A stretch of DNA of 64,000 nucleotides from Nocardiopsis endophytica (GTDB taxonomy: Bacteria > Actinomycetota > Actinomycetes > Streptosporangiales > Streptosporangiaceae). The stretch lies in the NCBI RefSeq assembly GCF_027706725.1, contig NZ_JAQFWQ010000019.1:19776-83775 (forward strand). Direction: 5' to 3'. Positions 8,323 to 16,291 of this stretch are shown piece by piece (position 1 is the stretch's first letter; the number at the start of each line of letters is the position of its first letter). The translations under genes and the position numbers were made by a program. The notes under the pieces were generated by a model. It was not told where the DNA came from, did no database searches, and was given only the letters and a program-made list of their open reading frames with translations.

Positions 8323-8337
8323 CCTGTCCTGTTCCGT

Positions 8338-8399
8338 GTTGATCTCGGGGAAGTCGGCCTTGTACCGGCGGGTATGACCCCGTGTTCCCCGAGATCAAC
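8338..8399. repeat. Palindromic intergenic repeat, type B2 copy 1
   Basis: The perfect 15-bp arms GTTGATCTCGGGGAA (8338-8352) and TTCCCCGAGATCAAC (8385-8399) enclose a 32-nt centre. The centre resembles that of the copy at 36195-36256. It lies between the leader RNA and the 3' end of the convergent FABP gene. Confidence 0.85.
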
Positions 8400-8425
8400 A
8401 AGGGATGGGGAGGTGCGCGAGCGGT

Positions 8426-8986
8426 TCAGTCCCTCCCGGCGCCCTCGCCGCCGCCCGCCTGCTTGAGCTGGGCGGACATGTAGGAGCGCAGGTCGTGCCC
8501 CTGGGCGGCCATGTCCCACGCGTAGCCGAGGACCTCCCGGTCGTCCCCGAAGAGCCCGTAGAGCCGGTGCCCCGCGGTCACCTCCAGGCCGGTCTCGGTG
8601 CGCAGCACCGCGTCGGTGGACATCTCCACCCGGTTGGCGAACACGTTGCCCAGGTAGACCTCGCTGAAGCCCTCCGGGTGCGCGATCAGCGCCTCCACGT
8701 GGACCGGCGGCACGTCCTCGTCCGCGCCCTCGGGGCGCTCGGTGCCCGGCGGGCGCACCCGCCAGTAGCCGCTCTCGGAGGTGACGTACTCGCCGAGCGT
8801 GCCGTCCGGGTTCATCCGCCAGGCCTGCGCGCTGTAGGCCAGGAACGGGCCGCCCTCGTAGGAGAACTCGACCCGCTGGCCGAACTGGAACTCCTCGGTG
8901 CCCTCGTAGCCCGCGACGCCCACGCCCTCCCAGCGGCCGATCAGGAAGGACAGCTTTTCGAGATCGGGGTGTAGATCCGGCTGCAT
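8426..8986 (-). CDS. FABP-family / nitrobindin-like heme-binding protein
   Basis: 186 aa. The N-terminus carries the lipocalin-like Gly-x-Trp-x-Gly-x-Gly motif in IGRWEGVGVAGY (about 16-27). The C-terminus has GHDLRSYMSAQLKQ, where the His fits the proximal heme ligand of nitrobindins (DUF1794, THAP4-like). Such proteins bind ferric heme in a ten-stranded beta-barrel and can isomerise peroxynitrite to nitrate. The start is clear, with the short leader MQPDLHPDLEKLSFLIG typical of actinobacterial members. It neighbours Fur and sulfur-related genes. Confidence 0.88.
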   Translation of the reverse strand: MQPDLHPDLEKLSFLIGRWEGVGVAGYEGTEEFQFGQRVEFSYEGGPFLAYSAQAWRMNPDGTLGEYVTSESGYWRVRPPGTERPEGADEDVPPVHVEALIAHPEGFSEVYLGNVFANRVEMSTDAVLRTETGLEVTAGHRLYGLFGDDREVLGYAWDMAAQGHDLRSYMSAQLKQAGGGEGAGRD

Positions 8987-9148
8987 AATGTCCGAGAGTA
9001 GCGGCGCCGGAGCGGTGCCCCGGTCATCCCCGCGCGGGGCGCGCCGCTATGGGCCGCCCCACAGCGGCTCCCGGGGCGCGGCGTCGCCCGGAGCTGGTAA
9101 AGAAGAGGGGCACGGCAGCGGGACGACGAGCGGAGGACGGACCTGACG

Positions 9149-9919
9149 ATGGTGGTGATCGGGGCGGTCCTCATCGCCGCCGCAGCGGTTCTGGCCGTCC
9201 TGGCCGCGCGGGCGGTGCGCCGGTACGCGGCCCATCGGGGGATCGAACGGGTCCGGCCGCGCGCGCTGGCGGCGATGCGGGGCGAGGACGTGTCCCTCAC
9301 CGGGGCGGCGGTGGCCGGCCCCGACGGCGCGGCCGAGTCGCGCCTGGCCCGGCTTCCCTGCGTCTGGCACGGGCACGAGGTACTGCGGCACTACCGGCCG
9401 GTCGACTCCGGAGCGGCGGCCGGGGAGGGTGAACGGCGCGCCGACTCCATCGCCGAATACGCCTCCGAGGAGCCGTTCGCCCTGGTCGCCCCGGGGGAGG
9501 AGGGCGCGGCGGCGCCGGTGCTGGTGGACCCCGCCGACGCCGAGGTCCTCGGCGCGGACCTGGCGCTGCAGCGCGTGGTCGGCCGCCCGGAGAAGGGCGT
9601 GAAGGCGCCCGCGGACGACCTGCTGCCCCGGGTCAAGGGGCGCATCTGGGGGCTGTTCCGCGGCGAGACCATCGAGTTCGAGTACCGCGAGTGGCTGCTG
9701 CGGCCCGGGGACCCGGTGGCGGTGTCCGGGCGGGTGGAGCTGCGCGGCGGCCGCCCGGTGATCACCGCCCCGCCGGACGGGCGGGTGCGCATCGAGCGCC
9801 TGGGGTCGGCCCCCGGCGGCCCGGAGGCCGCGCGGAGCCGCCGCCACGCCCTGCTGCTCGGCGGCGGGACGCTCGCCTCGGCCTGCGCCGGGCTGGCGAT
9901 GGTCCTCGGCGCGGTCTGA
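9149..9919 (+). CDS. GIDE-like domain membrane protein, paralog 2
   Basis: 256 aa. An N-terminal helix (about 3-22) and a C-terminal helix (about 236-254) flank a soluble domain. RLPCVWHGHEVLRHYRP (about 67-83) and EYREWLLRPGDPVAVSGRV (about 178-196) line up with the same blocks of the protein at 5590-6363. The shared topology and paired motifs indicate paralogs. No RING finger is seen. Function unknown; a membrane-anchored sensor or scaffold is only a guess. Confidence 0.6.
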   Translation: MVVIGAVLIAAAAVLAVLAARAVRRYAAHRGIERVRPRALAAMRGEDVSLTGAAVAGPDGAAESRLARLPCVWHGHEVLRHYRPVDSGAAAGEGERRADSIAEYASEEPFALVAPGEEGAAAPVLVDPADAEVLGADLALQRVVGRPEKGVKAPADDLLPRVKGRIWGLFRGETIEFEYREWLLRPGDPVAVSGRVELRGGRPVITAPPDGRVRIERLGSAPGGPEAARSRRHALLLGGGTLASACAGLAMVLGAV

Positions 9920-9927
9920 CGGACCCT

Positions 9928-9995
9928 CTCGTTGATCTCGGGAGAAACGACGCTACCGACGCGGTTTCAGGGTCTTTTTCCCCGAGATCAACGAG
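9928..9995. repeat. Palindromic intergenic repeat, type B1 copy 1
   Basis: CTCGTTGATCTCGGG (9928-9942) pairs perfectly with CCCGAGATCAACGAG (9981-9995). The centre contains GACGCTACCG and a partly complementary CGGTTTCAGGGTC, as in the copies at 36099 and 61886. It lies between two genes on the same strand, only 28 bp before the DsrE start. Confidence 0.85.
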
Positions 9996-10023
9996 GGATG
10001 TGCCGGGTACTAGGGTGGCCCCC

Positions 10024-10386
10024 ATGACGCGGACGATGGTGATCAAGGTCACGGCGGGCGAAGAGGCCCCCGAGCGGTGCAATCAGGGCTTCACGGTGGC
10101 CGCGGCGGCCGCCGCGGCGGGGGTGCGGGTCTCGCTCTGGCTGACCGGGGAGGCCGCCTGGTTCGCGGTCCCGGGGCGCGCGGAGGCCTTCGACCTGCCG
10201 CACGCCGCCCCGCTGGCCGACCTGCTGGAGGGCGTGCTGGCCGCCGGGACGGTGACCGTGTGCACCCAGTGCGCGGCCAGGCGGGACCTGAAGGAGGGCG
10301 ACCTGCGCCCGGGCGTGCGCATCGCCGGTGCCCCCACCTTCGTCGAGGAGACCCTGGCCGAGGGCGCCCAGGCGCTCGTGTACTGA
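10024..10386 (+). CDS. DsrE-family protein
   Basis: 120 aa. It opens TRTMVIKVTAGEEAPERCNQG, then VRVSLWLTGEAAWFAVPG, a DsrE/F-like alternating alpha-beta fold. Cys residues in VTVCTQCAARRDL (about 78-90) could take part in sulfur relay. Partners seen in classical DsrEFH systems are absent. ATG 10024 was chosen because the in-frame upstream extension reads through a repeat and the previous gene. A TAGGGT -10-like hexamer at 10011-10016 suggests a nearly leaderless transcript. Confidence 0.8.
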   Translation: MTRTMVIKVTAGEEAPERCNQGFTVAAAAAAAGVRVSLWLTGEAAWFAVPGRAEAFDLPHAAPLADLLEGVLAAGTVTVCTQCAARRDLKEGDLRPGVRIAGAPTFVEETLAEGAQALVY

Positions 10387-10434
10387 GCCGCCCGGGATGG
10401 GGCCGCCCGGGATGGGCCGCCCGGGACACGACGG

Positions 10435-10461
10435 GGCCCGCCGTGCGGGGCACGGCGGGCC
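10435..10461. terminator. Bidirectional hairpin between DsrE and gpmA
   Basis: GGCCCGCCGTGC (10435-10446) and GCACGGCGGGCC (10450-10461) form a perfect 12-bp stem with a GGG loop between convergent genes. Just upstream, a GCCGCCCGGGATGG unit of about 14-15 bp is repeated nearly three times (about 10387-10425). Confidence 0.7.
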
Positions 10462-10488
10462 GGGCGGTACCGGGGGCGGGGGCGGGCG

Positions 10489-11235
10489 CTACTTCTTGCC
10501 CTGGTTCTTCACGGCCTCGATGGCGTCCTTGGCGGCCTCCGGGTCGAGGTACTCGCCGCCGGCCTTGCGCGGGGTGAAGTCGTCGTTCAGCTCGTACACC
10601 AGCGGGATGCCGGTGGGGATGTTCAGCCCGGCGATGGCCTCGTCGGAGATCCCGTCCAGGTGCTTGACCAGCGCGCGCAGCGAGTTGCCGTGCGCCGCCA
10701 CCAGCACCGTGCCCCCGGCGGCCAGCTCCGGCACGATCGCGTCGTACCAGTAGGGCAGCATCCGGTCCACCACGTCGGCCAGGCACTCGGTGCGCGGCAT
10801 CAGCTCCGGCGGCAGGTCGGCGTAGCGCGGGTCGCCGTGCTGGGAGTAGGGGTCGTCGTCGGCGATGGGCGGCGGAGGCGTGTCGTAGGAGCGGCGCCAG
10901 ACCATGAACTGCTCTTCGCCGTACTCCTCGCGCGTCTGCGCCTTGTCCTTGCCCTGGAGGGCGCCGTAGTGGCGCTCGTTCAGCCGCCAGCTCCGCTCCA
11001 CCGGGAGCCAGTGCAGGTCCGCGGCGTCGAGCGCGATGTTCGCGGTGCGGATCGCCCGCTTGAGGACCGAGGTGTGCACCACCTTCGGACGGATGCCCGC
11101 CTCGGCGAGGAGCTCGCCGCCCTTGCGGGCCTCGGCCTCACCGGTCGGGGAAAGGTCGACGTCCACCCAGCCGGTGAACAGTCCTTCGGCATTCCAGACA
11201 CTCTCGCCGTGTCGCAGCAGAACCAGCTTGCCCAT
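10489..11235 (-). CDS. gpmA: 2,3-bisphosphoglycerate-dependent phosphoglycerate mutase
   Basis: 248 aa. The catalytic loop is [12 protein letters not shown], with phosphorylated His11 in [19 protein letters not shown], the ALKR-like KRAIRTAN block and [11 protein letters not shown] with the second catalytic His are all present. It interconverts 3- and 2-phosphoglycerate in glycolysis. ATG 11235 lies 8 nt after AAGG; a GTG three codons earlier is less well placed. It heads the end of a three-gene minus-strand run, mshA then the YbjN gene then gpmA, an arrangement common in actinobacteria. Confidence 0.95.
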   Translation of the reverse strand: MGKLVLLRHGESVWNAEGLFTGWVDVDLSPTGEAEARKGGELLAEAGIRPKVVHTSVLKRAIRTANIALDAADLHWLPVERSWRLNERHYGALQGKDKAQTREEYGEEQFMVWRRSYDTPPPPIADDDPYSQHGDPRYADLPPELMPRTECLADVVDRMLPYWYDAIVPELAAGGTVLVAAHGNSLRALVKHLDGISDEAIAGLNIPTGIPLVYELNDDFTPRKAGGEYLDPEAAKDAIEAVKNQGKK

Positions 11236-11245
11236 GCCCGCCACC

Positions 11246-11842
11246 TTAGCGACTCGACGGGCCGGCCGGCCCGTCGCCGTTGACCGCGGTCCCGGCCCCG
11301 TCCTCGGAGACCAGGTGCCGGAAGGCCTCCAGGTTCCGGAGGCTGTACCCGCCCTTGACGCGCCAGGCCCACTCCTTGCGGATGGACGTGGCGAAGCCGA
11401 GCTCCAGCGCCGTGTTGAAGTTCTCGTCGGAGTAGGTGAGCACGCACCCCAGCAGCCGGTCCACCTCGTCGGGGGTGATCGCCGACAGCGGCAGGCGCCC
11501 GGTGATGTAGACGTCCCCGGCCCCGTCGGCCGAGAACGCCATCCCGTAGGTCTCCTCGTTGCGCTGGAGCAGCCACCGGTAGAAGCCGTCGGCGTTCTCG
11601 TCGGGGCGGCGGCAGAAGAACGACTTGACCAGCAGGCTGTGCGCGCCCACGTCCAGCCACACCAGCGTCTTGAGCTTGCGCCTGCCGGGCAGCGTGACCA
11701 GGAACGCGCTCGGCCGCGGCCGCTCGTACTCCAGCTCGGCCTCGCGCACCGCGGCCTCGACGGCGTCGACGGCCGCGGCCCGGGTTCGGCTCGGGGTGTC
11801 CATGCCCTCCATGGTGCCCGCCCGCGCGTGCGCCCCGGTCAT
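11246..11842 (-). CDS. YbjN domain-containing protein
   Basis: 198 aa with a tir-chaperone-like YbjN fold. ECF-free, soluble, with blocks [39 protein letters not shown] and [21 protein letters not shown]. The start shown is the ATG that overlaps the mshA stop as ATGA, implying coupling. Later ATGs at 11822 and 11813 (MDTPSRT) are possible and closer to typical family N-termini. The gene is routinely found between mshA and gpmA. Its molecular role is not established. Confidence 0.8.
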   Translation of the reverse strand: MTGAHARAGTMEGMDTPSRTRAAAVDAVEAAVREAELEYERPRPSAFLVTLPGRRKLKTLVWLDVGAHSLLVKSFFCRRPDENADGFYRWLLQRNEETYGMAFSADGAGDVYITGRLPLSAITPDEVDRLLGCVLTYSDENFNTALELGFATSIRKEWAWRVKGGYSLRNLEAFRHLVSEDGAGTAVNGDGPAGPSSR

Positions 11843-13194
11843 CCGGCCCACGCCTCGGCCGCGGCGCCCACTCCGGCGGTGCCCGCCCCTGCGCTGCCCG
11901 CGGCCGCCGCGGCGGCCCGGGAGGCGGCCGCCCGGTAGCCGCGCAGCAGGCCCTCGGCCGTGGCCGACCAGCTCAGCCCGGCGGCGTGCGCCACCCCGGC
12001 CTCGCCCATCGCCGCGCGCAGCCCCGGGCGGTCGGCGAGCGCCTGCAGCGCCCGCGCGTAGTCCTCGGGGTCGTGCCCGTCGATGAGCACCCCGGAGGCG
12101 CCGTCGGCGACCGCGGTGGGCAGCCCGCCCACCCGGGCCGCCACCACCGGGGTGCCGCAGGCCTGCGACTCCACCGCGACCAGGCCGAAGGACTCGGAGT
12201 AGGAGGGGACCACGGTGGCCGTGGCCGCCCGGTAGTACTCGGCCAGCTCGGGGCGGCCGCGCGGCGGCTCCAACCGGACCGCGTCGGCGATGCCCAGCGA
12301 GCGGGCCAGGTCGGCCAGGCGGCGCGGCTCGGCGGTGCCGCTGCCGGACAGGCCGCCGACCACCGCCACCACCAGGCGGTCGCGCAGCGAGGGGTCGCGC
12401 TCCAGCAGCCGGGCGGCGGCGCGCAGCAGCACGTCGGGGGCCTTGAGCCGCTGCACCCGGCCGACGAACAGCAGCAGCACGGCGTCGGCGGGCAGGCCCA
12501 GCCGGCGCAGGGCGGCGGCGCGGTCCCCCGGGGTGAACACGTCCAGGTCCACACCGGGCGGCACGACCGCCACCCGGCCGGGGTCGGCGCCGTAGTGCTC
12601 GGTGAGCTGCCCGGCCTCGTCGCGGGTGTTGGCCACGAGCAGGTCGGCCTGCCGGGCGAGCTGGTCCTCGCCGCGCACCCGCAGCTCCGGCTCGGGGGCG
12701 TCGCCGTCGGCCAGCGACAGGTTCTTGACCCGGGCCAGGGTGTGCATGGACTGCACCAGCGGCACCCCCCACCGGTGGGCGACGGCCAGCCCGGCGCGGC
12801 CGGAGAGCCAGTAGTGGCCGTGCACCGCGTCGTAGTGGCCCATGTGCTGTTCGGCCTCGGCCCGCAGCACCCCGAAGGTGAACGGGCACAGGTGGCGGGC
12901 CAGGTCGAGCTTGTCGAGGGGGCCGAAGGGGCCGGCGGCCACGTGCCGGACGGCGGCGCCGGGCGCCAGGTGCGCCACGGGCGGCAGGCCGGGCCGGGTG
13001 GCGCGGGTGAAGACGTCCACCTGGACGCCGCGCTCGGCCAGCCGCTTGGCGACCTCCACGATGTAGACGTTCATGCCCCCGGCGTCGCCGGTGCCGGGCT
13101 GGTCGAGAGGTGAGGTGTGCATGCTCAGCATGGCCACGCGCATGCGGCCGCCGGTGTCGGCGCGGGCCGGGGCGCCCGGTCTGTCCGGCTCCAC
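11839..13194 (-). CDS. mshA: D-inositol-3-phosphate glycosyltransferase MshA
   Basis: 451 aa, a GT-B family 4 glycosyltransferase that starts mycothiol biosynthesis by moving GlcNAc from UDP-GlcNAc to 1L-myo-inositol 3-phosphate. The N-terminal signature [20 protein letters not shown] and [18 protein letters not shown] are diagnostic. The nucleotide-sugar site appears in [15 protein letters not shown] and [20 protein letters not shown] (E-x7-E). GTG 13194 was chosen because family members carry 15-25 residues before this signature and a GGGGGA lies 10 nt upstream; ATG 13143 is the alternative. The C-terminus is Ala-rich. Confidence 0.93.
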   Translation of the reverse strand: MEPDRPGAPARADTGGRMRVAMLSMHTSPLDQPGTGDAGGMNVYIVEVAKRLAERGVQVDVFTRATRPGLPPVAHLAPGAAVRHVAAGPFGPLDKLDLARHLCPFTFGVLRAEAEQHMGHYDAVHGHYWLSGRAGLAVAHRWGVPLVQSMHTLARVKNLSLADGDAPEPELRVRGEDQLARQADLLVANTRDEAGQLTEHYGADPGRVAVVPPGVDLDVFTPGDRAAALRRLGLPADAVLLLFVGRVQRLKAPDVLLRAAARLLERDPSLRDRLVVAVVGGLSGSGTAEPRRLADLARSLGIADAVRLEPPRGRPELAEYYRAATATVVPSYSESFGLVAVESQACGTPVVAARVGGLPTAVADGASGVLIDGHDPEDYARALQALADRPGLRAAMGEAGVAHAAGLSWSATAEGLLRGYRAAASRAAAAAAGSAGAGTAGVGAAAEAWAG

Positions 13195-13388
13195 TGTCCT
13201 GTCGTCCCCCTTCTCCGTGCGGCACCGGGGTGTGCCGCGTCCCGCCGGTGCGGGCCCTTCCGCACAACAGGGCGGGCCTGTGCGGTGTTCCCATGATGGA
13301 CAGGGCGCGGGGGCGGGTGTGCACGCGGGGTCGGCGGACGGACACCGCGGGGTGCGGGGCGGTAGGGGCGAACGGGGCGGAGGTGCGG

Positions 13389-14378
13389 TCAGTCCCCGGA
13401 CGCGGCGGCGGTGCGGCCCGCCCAGCCCTCTGTGAGGAAGTCCACGGCCTGCGGGAACGTGGGCGTCCAGGTGTCGTAGGTGTGCCCGCCCTCGGGGAAG
13501 GCGGTCTCCACCGTCATGCCGCGCTCGCGGAGCAGCCCGGCGAAGCGCTCGGCCTCGCCGTGGATGCTGCCCTCCTGCAGCGGGGTGTGGTCCTGCTTCC
13601 CCTCGACCAGCATGAAGCGGATGTCGTGCACCTCGGGGTCGTCCAGCAGCCGGTCCGGGGCGTGCTCCTCGGTCCGGTCCCCGAAGGTCCCGCTGGGGTC
13701 GTCCACCTTGAAGTACCCGGCCCAGCTCACGGCCTGGGAGTACAGGTCCGGGTGGCGCAGCGGCAGCGCGGCGGCCCCGTAGCCGCCCATGGAGAACCCG
13801 CCGATGGCGCGCAGCTCGCGGGGGCGGCGCAGATCGCCCTCGACGGCCTCGACCGCCTTGCGGGTCACGAACGTCTCGATCCTGTAGTCGTCGTCGACCG
13901 CGTCGCCCCACTCGGTGTCGGCGCCCCCGGCCTCCTGCCCGAAGGGCGCGGCGATGACGAACTCGATCCCGGCGCGGCACATCTGCTCGTCCAGCTTGGG
14001 GCCGATGCCGGCGTCCTTGAGGTCGGTGTGGGTGCCGGTGGACCCGTGCAGCAGGTACAGCACCGGGAGGTCGGCGCTGTCCGGGCCGGGCGGGCGGCGC
14101 ACCCAGATGGGGCGGCCCTTCTCGGGCGCGGCGGGGTCGGGCACCCGGACGATCTCGTCGGTGCCGGGCTCGTCGCAGACCGCCACCGAGCCGGGGCGCG
14201 GGTGGACGGCCGGCCCCTCCGGCGCGGGCGCGGGGGCGGCGGCCCCGGCCGCGGTCCGGGCGTCCTGGGCGGGGACCGGACCGTGCCCGCCCTGGACGGC
14301 GGCGAGCATGGCGGCGGTCGCCACCACGAGGGACGAGGCCGCGAGCGCGGTCGCTCTGCGGGACAGCGAGCTGAACAC
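13389..14378 (-). CDS. Secreted alpha/beta-hydrolase esterase (Esterase D / Ag85-like)
   Basis: 329 aa. The GTG start gives a signal peptide with RR near the N-terminus, then a hydrophobic Ala/Val core, cleaved around residues 30-35. The mature protein has the oxyanion region [12 protein letters not shown], the nucleophile elbow [13 protein letters not shown] (G-x-S-x-G), and [11 protein letters not shown] for the catalytic His. This matches PF00756, which covers Esterase D, feruloyl esterases and mycolyltransferases. The organism lacks any other sign of mycolates in this window, so a general extracellular esterase is likelier. The long in-frame extension to 14690 is spurious. Confidence 0.82.
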   Translation of the reverse strand: MFSSLSRRATALAASSLVVATAAMLAAVQGGHGPVPAQDARTAAGAAAPAPAPEGPAVHPRPGSVAVCDEPGTDEIVRVPDPAAPEKGRPIWVRRPPGPDSADLPVLYLLHGSTGTHTDLKDAGIGPKLDEQMCRAGIEFVIAAPFGQEAGGADTEWGDAVDDDYRIETFVTRKAVEAVEGDLRRPRELRAIGGFSMGGYGAAALPLRHPDLYSQAVSWAGYFKVDDPSGTFGDRTEEHAPDRLLDDPEVHDIRFMLVEGKQDHTPLQEGSIHGEAERFAGLLRERGMTVETAFPEGGHTYDTWTPTFPQAVDFLTEGWAGRTAAASGD

Positions 14379-14545
14379 AACCGCGATCCTAGGGCCCACA
14401 CGGCGGCGTGCGGGCAGGGCGCGGCAAGGTGCGGGCGAAATGTCGGTACATGTGATGACAGGCGGATCGGTGGACGGTCGGCCGCCGGCGTCCGCGATCC
14501 CCCGCGCCGCAAGGTGAGGCGTGCCTGACCGGGGGGTGCCACGCA

Positions 14546-14569
14546 GGGTAGTACTACCCGCCGTAGACT
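14546..14569 (+). promoter_or_regulatory. BlaI-type operator palindrome and -10 of the blaI-M56 operon
   Basis: GGGTAGTACTACCC (14546-14559) is a perfect 14-bp palindrome with the TAGTACTA core typical of BlaI/MecI operators. TAGACT at 14564-14569 is a good -10, 7 nt from the ATG at 14577, so the transcript is probably leaderless. The palindrome fills the promoter spacer, so a bound repressor would block polymerase. Autoregulation is inferred. Confidence 0.7.
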
Positions 14570-14576
14570 CTTGCAC

Positions 14577-14939
14577 ATGAATCGGCTCGGCGACCTTGAA
14601 CGCGCGGTTATGGAGGTACTGTGGCAGCGGAGCGAACCCATGACGGTCCGCGAGGTGGGACGCGCTCTGGCTGAGCGGGACCTGGCTCACACGACAGTCA
14701 TGACGGTCCTGGACCGCCTGGCGAAGAAGGGGGTCGTGGACCGCGCCCGGGAGGGCCGCGCGTGGCGGTACCGCCCGGCGGCCAGCCGGGAGGACTACGT
14801 CTCGGAGCTGATGTTCGACGCGCTCGGGCAGACCGGGGACCGCGACGCGGCGCTCGCCGCCTTCGTGCGCTCGATGAGCGACGAGGAGGCCGAGGCCCTC
14901 CGCCGCGCACTCGAGGGAAACGACGAGCAGAGGACGTAG
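14577..14939 (+). CDS. BlaI/MecI/CopY-family repressor
   Basis: 120 aa. Winged-helix DNA-binding domain with LGDLERAVMEVLWQRSEPMT, VREVGRALAERDLAHTTVMT and VLDRLAKKGVVDRAREGRAW, followed by a dimerisation helix. In the family, proteolysis started by an M56 sensor/protease relieves repression. The partner gene starts 4 bp downstream. Probably leaderless, given the -10 at 14564-14569, and self-repressed through the adjacent palindrome. Confidence 0.92.
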   Translation: MNRLGDLERAVMEVLWQRSEPMTVREVGRALAERDLAHTTVMTVLDRLAKKGVVDRAREGRAWRYRPAASREDYVSELMFDALGQTGDRDAALAAFVRSMSDEEAEALRRALEGNDEQRT

Positions 14940-14943
14940 CCCG

Positions 14944-15882
14944 ATGGTCAGTGCCGCACTCCTCTCCGCGATCGCGGTCGGCTGCTTCGCAGCCGCGGCA
15001 CGCCTCCGTCGGGCCCACTGGCCCTTCCGCGGCCCCTACGTCGCGGTCATCGCCTGGCAGGCCCTCGGCCTGGCCTGGGGCGTGTCCACCATCGGCGCCC
15101 TGCTCGCGTTCGGCCTGGCCCCCTACGGCCGGGGCGTGACCGGCGGGCTGGCGGCCCTGGCCGCCGACGCCGCCGCGCACGGGCTGTCCCTCGCGGCCAC
15201 CGCCGCCAGCCCGTTCGGTCCGGCCCAGGTCGCGGCGATCCTGCTGGCCCTCGGCCTGACCCTGCTGCTCTTCTGCTGCCTGGTGGCCTCCTTCGTGCAG
15301 GTGGTGCGGACCCGCCGCCGGCACCGGGCGCTGCTGCAGCTGGTGGGCCGGGACGACCCCGGCGTGCCCGGCGCGCGCATCCTGGACCACCCCGCGGCCG
15401 CCGCCTACTGCCTGCCCGGCGTGCTGCGCTCGGAGGTGGTGATCAGCGCCGGGGCCCTGGAGGTGCTGGACTCCGAGGAGCTGGCCGCGGTCATCGCGCA
15501 CGAGCACGCGCACCTGCGCCAGCGCCACGACCTGGTGCTGCTGCCCTTCTCCTCGCTCAAACGCGCCTTCCCCCGGCTGGGCATGATGCGCGAGTACTAC
15601 CGCACCGTCTCGCTGCTGATCGAGATGTGCGCCGACGACCAGGCCCGCCGCGAGCGCTCCGCCCGGGAGCTGGCCACCGCGCTGATGCGGTTCGGCGAGC
15701 GCGGCGCCACCGCCCCCGCCGGGGCGCTGGCCGCCACCGCCGACCACACCGACGTGCTCGCCCGGGTGCGCCGCCTGCTCCAGCCCGGCCGGGGGCTGAC
15801 GCGCGCGCAGAGCGGCGCCGTGCTCGGCTCGGCCGCGCTGCTGATGGCCACCACGCTGTCCCTGTGGCACCTGCCCATGTGA
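14944..15882 (+). CDS. M56-family membrane metallopeptidase (BlaR1-like, no sensor domain)
   Basis: 312 aa. Three or four membrane helices, then a cytoplasmic zinc-protease domain with HEXXH in AAVIAHEHAHLRQRHD (about 178-193). A helix at the C-terminal end closes the protein. The extracellular penicillin-binding sensor domain of BlaR1 is missing, as in most actinobacterial M56 proteins paired with BlaI. It presumably cleaves or signals to the repressor encoded 4 bp upstream. The inducing signal is unknown. Confidence 0.9.
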   Translation: MVSAALLSAIAVGCFAAAARLRRAHWPFRGPYVAVIAWQALGLAWGVSTIGALLAFGLAPYGRGVTGGLAALAADAAAHGLSLAATAASPFGPAQVAAILLALGLTLLLFCCLVASFVQVVRTRRRHRALLQLVGRDDPGVPGARILDHPAAAAYCLPGVLRSEVVISAGALEVLDSEELAAVIAHEHAHLRQRHDLVLLPFSSLKRAFPRLGMMREYYRTVSLLIEMCADDQARRERSARELATALMRFGERGATAPAGALAATADHTDVLARVRRLLQPGRGLTRAQSGAVLGSAALLMATTLSLWHLPM

Positions 15883-15985
15883 CCGCCCATGTGACGCCCG
15901 CCGCCGCCGCGCCGGGCACGATCGGGGCCGCTCCGCCGTTTACCCTGAGACGAGCAGGACGCGACCAAGACGGGCGGGGACACCA

Positions 15986-16291
15986 ATGGTGCTGATGGGC
16001 TACCTGTACCAGGTCATCTACATCGCCATCTTCGTGACGACGCTGTACGCCCTGATCGAGGCCCTGCGCACGCCCGCGGAGGCCTACACGGCCATGGACA
16101 AGCAGACCAAGACGATCTGGGTGGCGATCCTGGGCGTGGGCACCGGCCTGTCGCTGCTGGCCGCCCTGGGCACCGGGGGCTTCCTCACCTTCCTATCCCT
16201 GGTCGCCGCCCTGATCTTCATCCTCGACGTCCGCCCCGCCGTGCGCGGCATCGGGCGCGGCGGCGGGAACGGGCCCTACGGTCCCTGGTAG
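15986..16291 (+). CDS. DUF2516 family membrane protein
   Basis: 101 aa with three hydrophobic helices: YLYQVIYIAIFVTTLYALIE, TIWVAILGVGTGLSLLAALG and FLSLVAALIFILDVRPAVRG. Between the first two is a short cytoplasmic loop with RTPAEAYTAMDKQTK, characteristic of DUF2516. Unknown function. Its last 99 nt overlap, on the opposite strand, the 3' end of the hydrolase gene at 16193-18643, so both proteins use the same DNA for their C-termini. Confidence 0.85.
   Translation: MVLMGYLYQVIYIAIFVTTLYALIEALRTPAEAYTAMDKQTKTIWVAILGVGTGLSLLAALGTGGFLTFLSLVAALIFILDVRPAVRGIGRGGGNGPYGPW

Larger units (their letters stand above)
8139..8324 (+). ncRNA. Structured RNA element with extended Shine-Dalgarno and leader ORF
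   Basis: AGAAAGGAGGTGGTCC (8145-8160) is complementary, with one G-U wobble, to the whole 3' tail of actinobacterial 16S rRNA (GGATCACCTCCTTTCT). Part of it, GGTGGTCC (8153-8160), also pairs perfectly with GGACCACC (8245-8252), so ribosome binding and the long-range stem exclude each other. Between them lie a 12-codon ORF and a hairpin, GGATCGCC/GGCGAATCC (8220-8239). A final stem, AGGCCCC (8254-8260) with GGGGCCT (8313-8319), ends in TTTT. No + strand gene follows. The structure is visible; the function is inference. Confidence 0.6.

Noticed and set aside
8183..8377. 64-aa ORF covering the leader RNA
   Set aside because: It runs through the terminator-like stem and a palindromic repeat. The 12-codon ORF with the strong RBS explains the region better.
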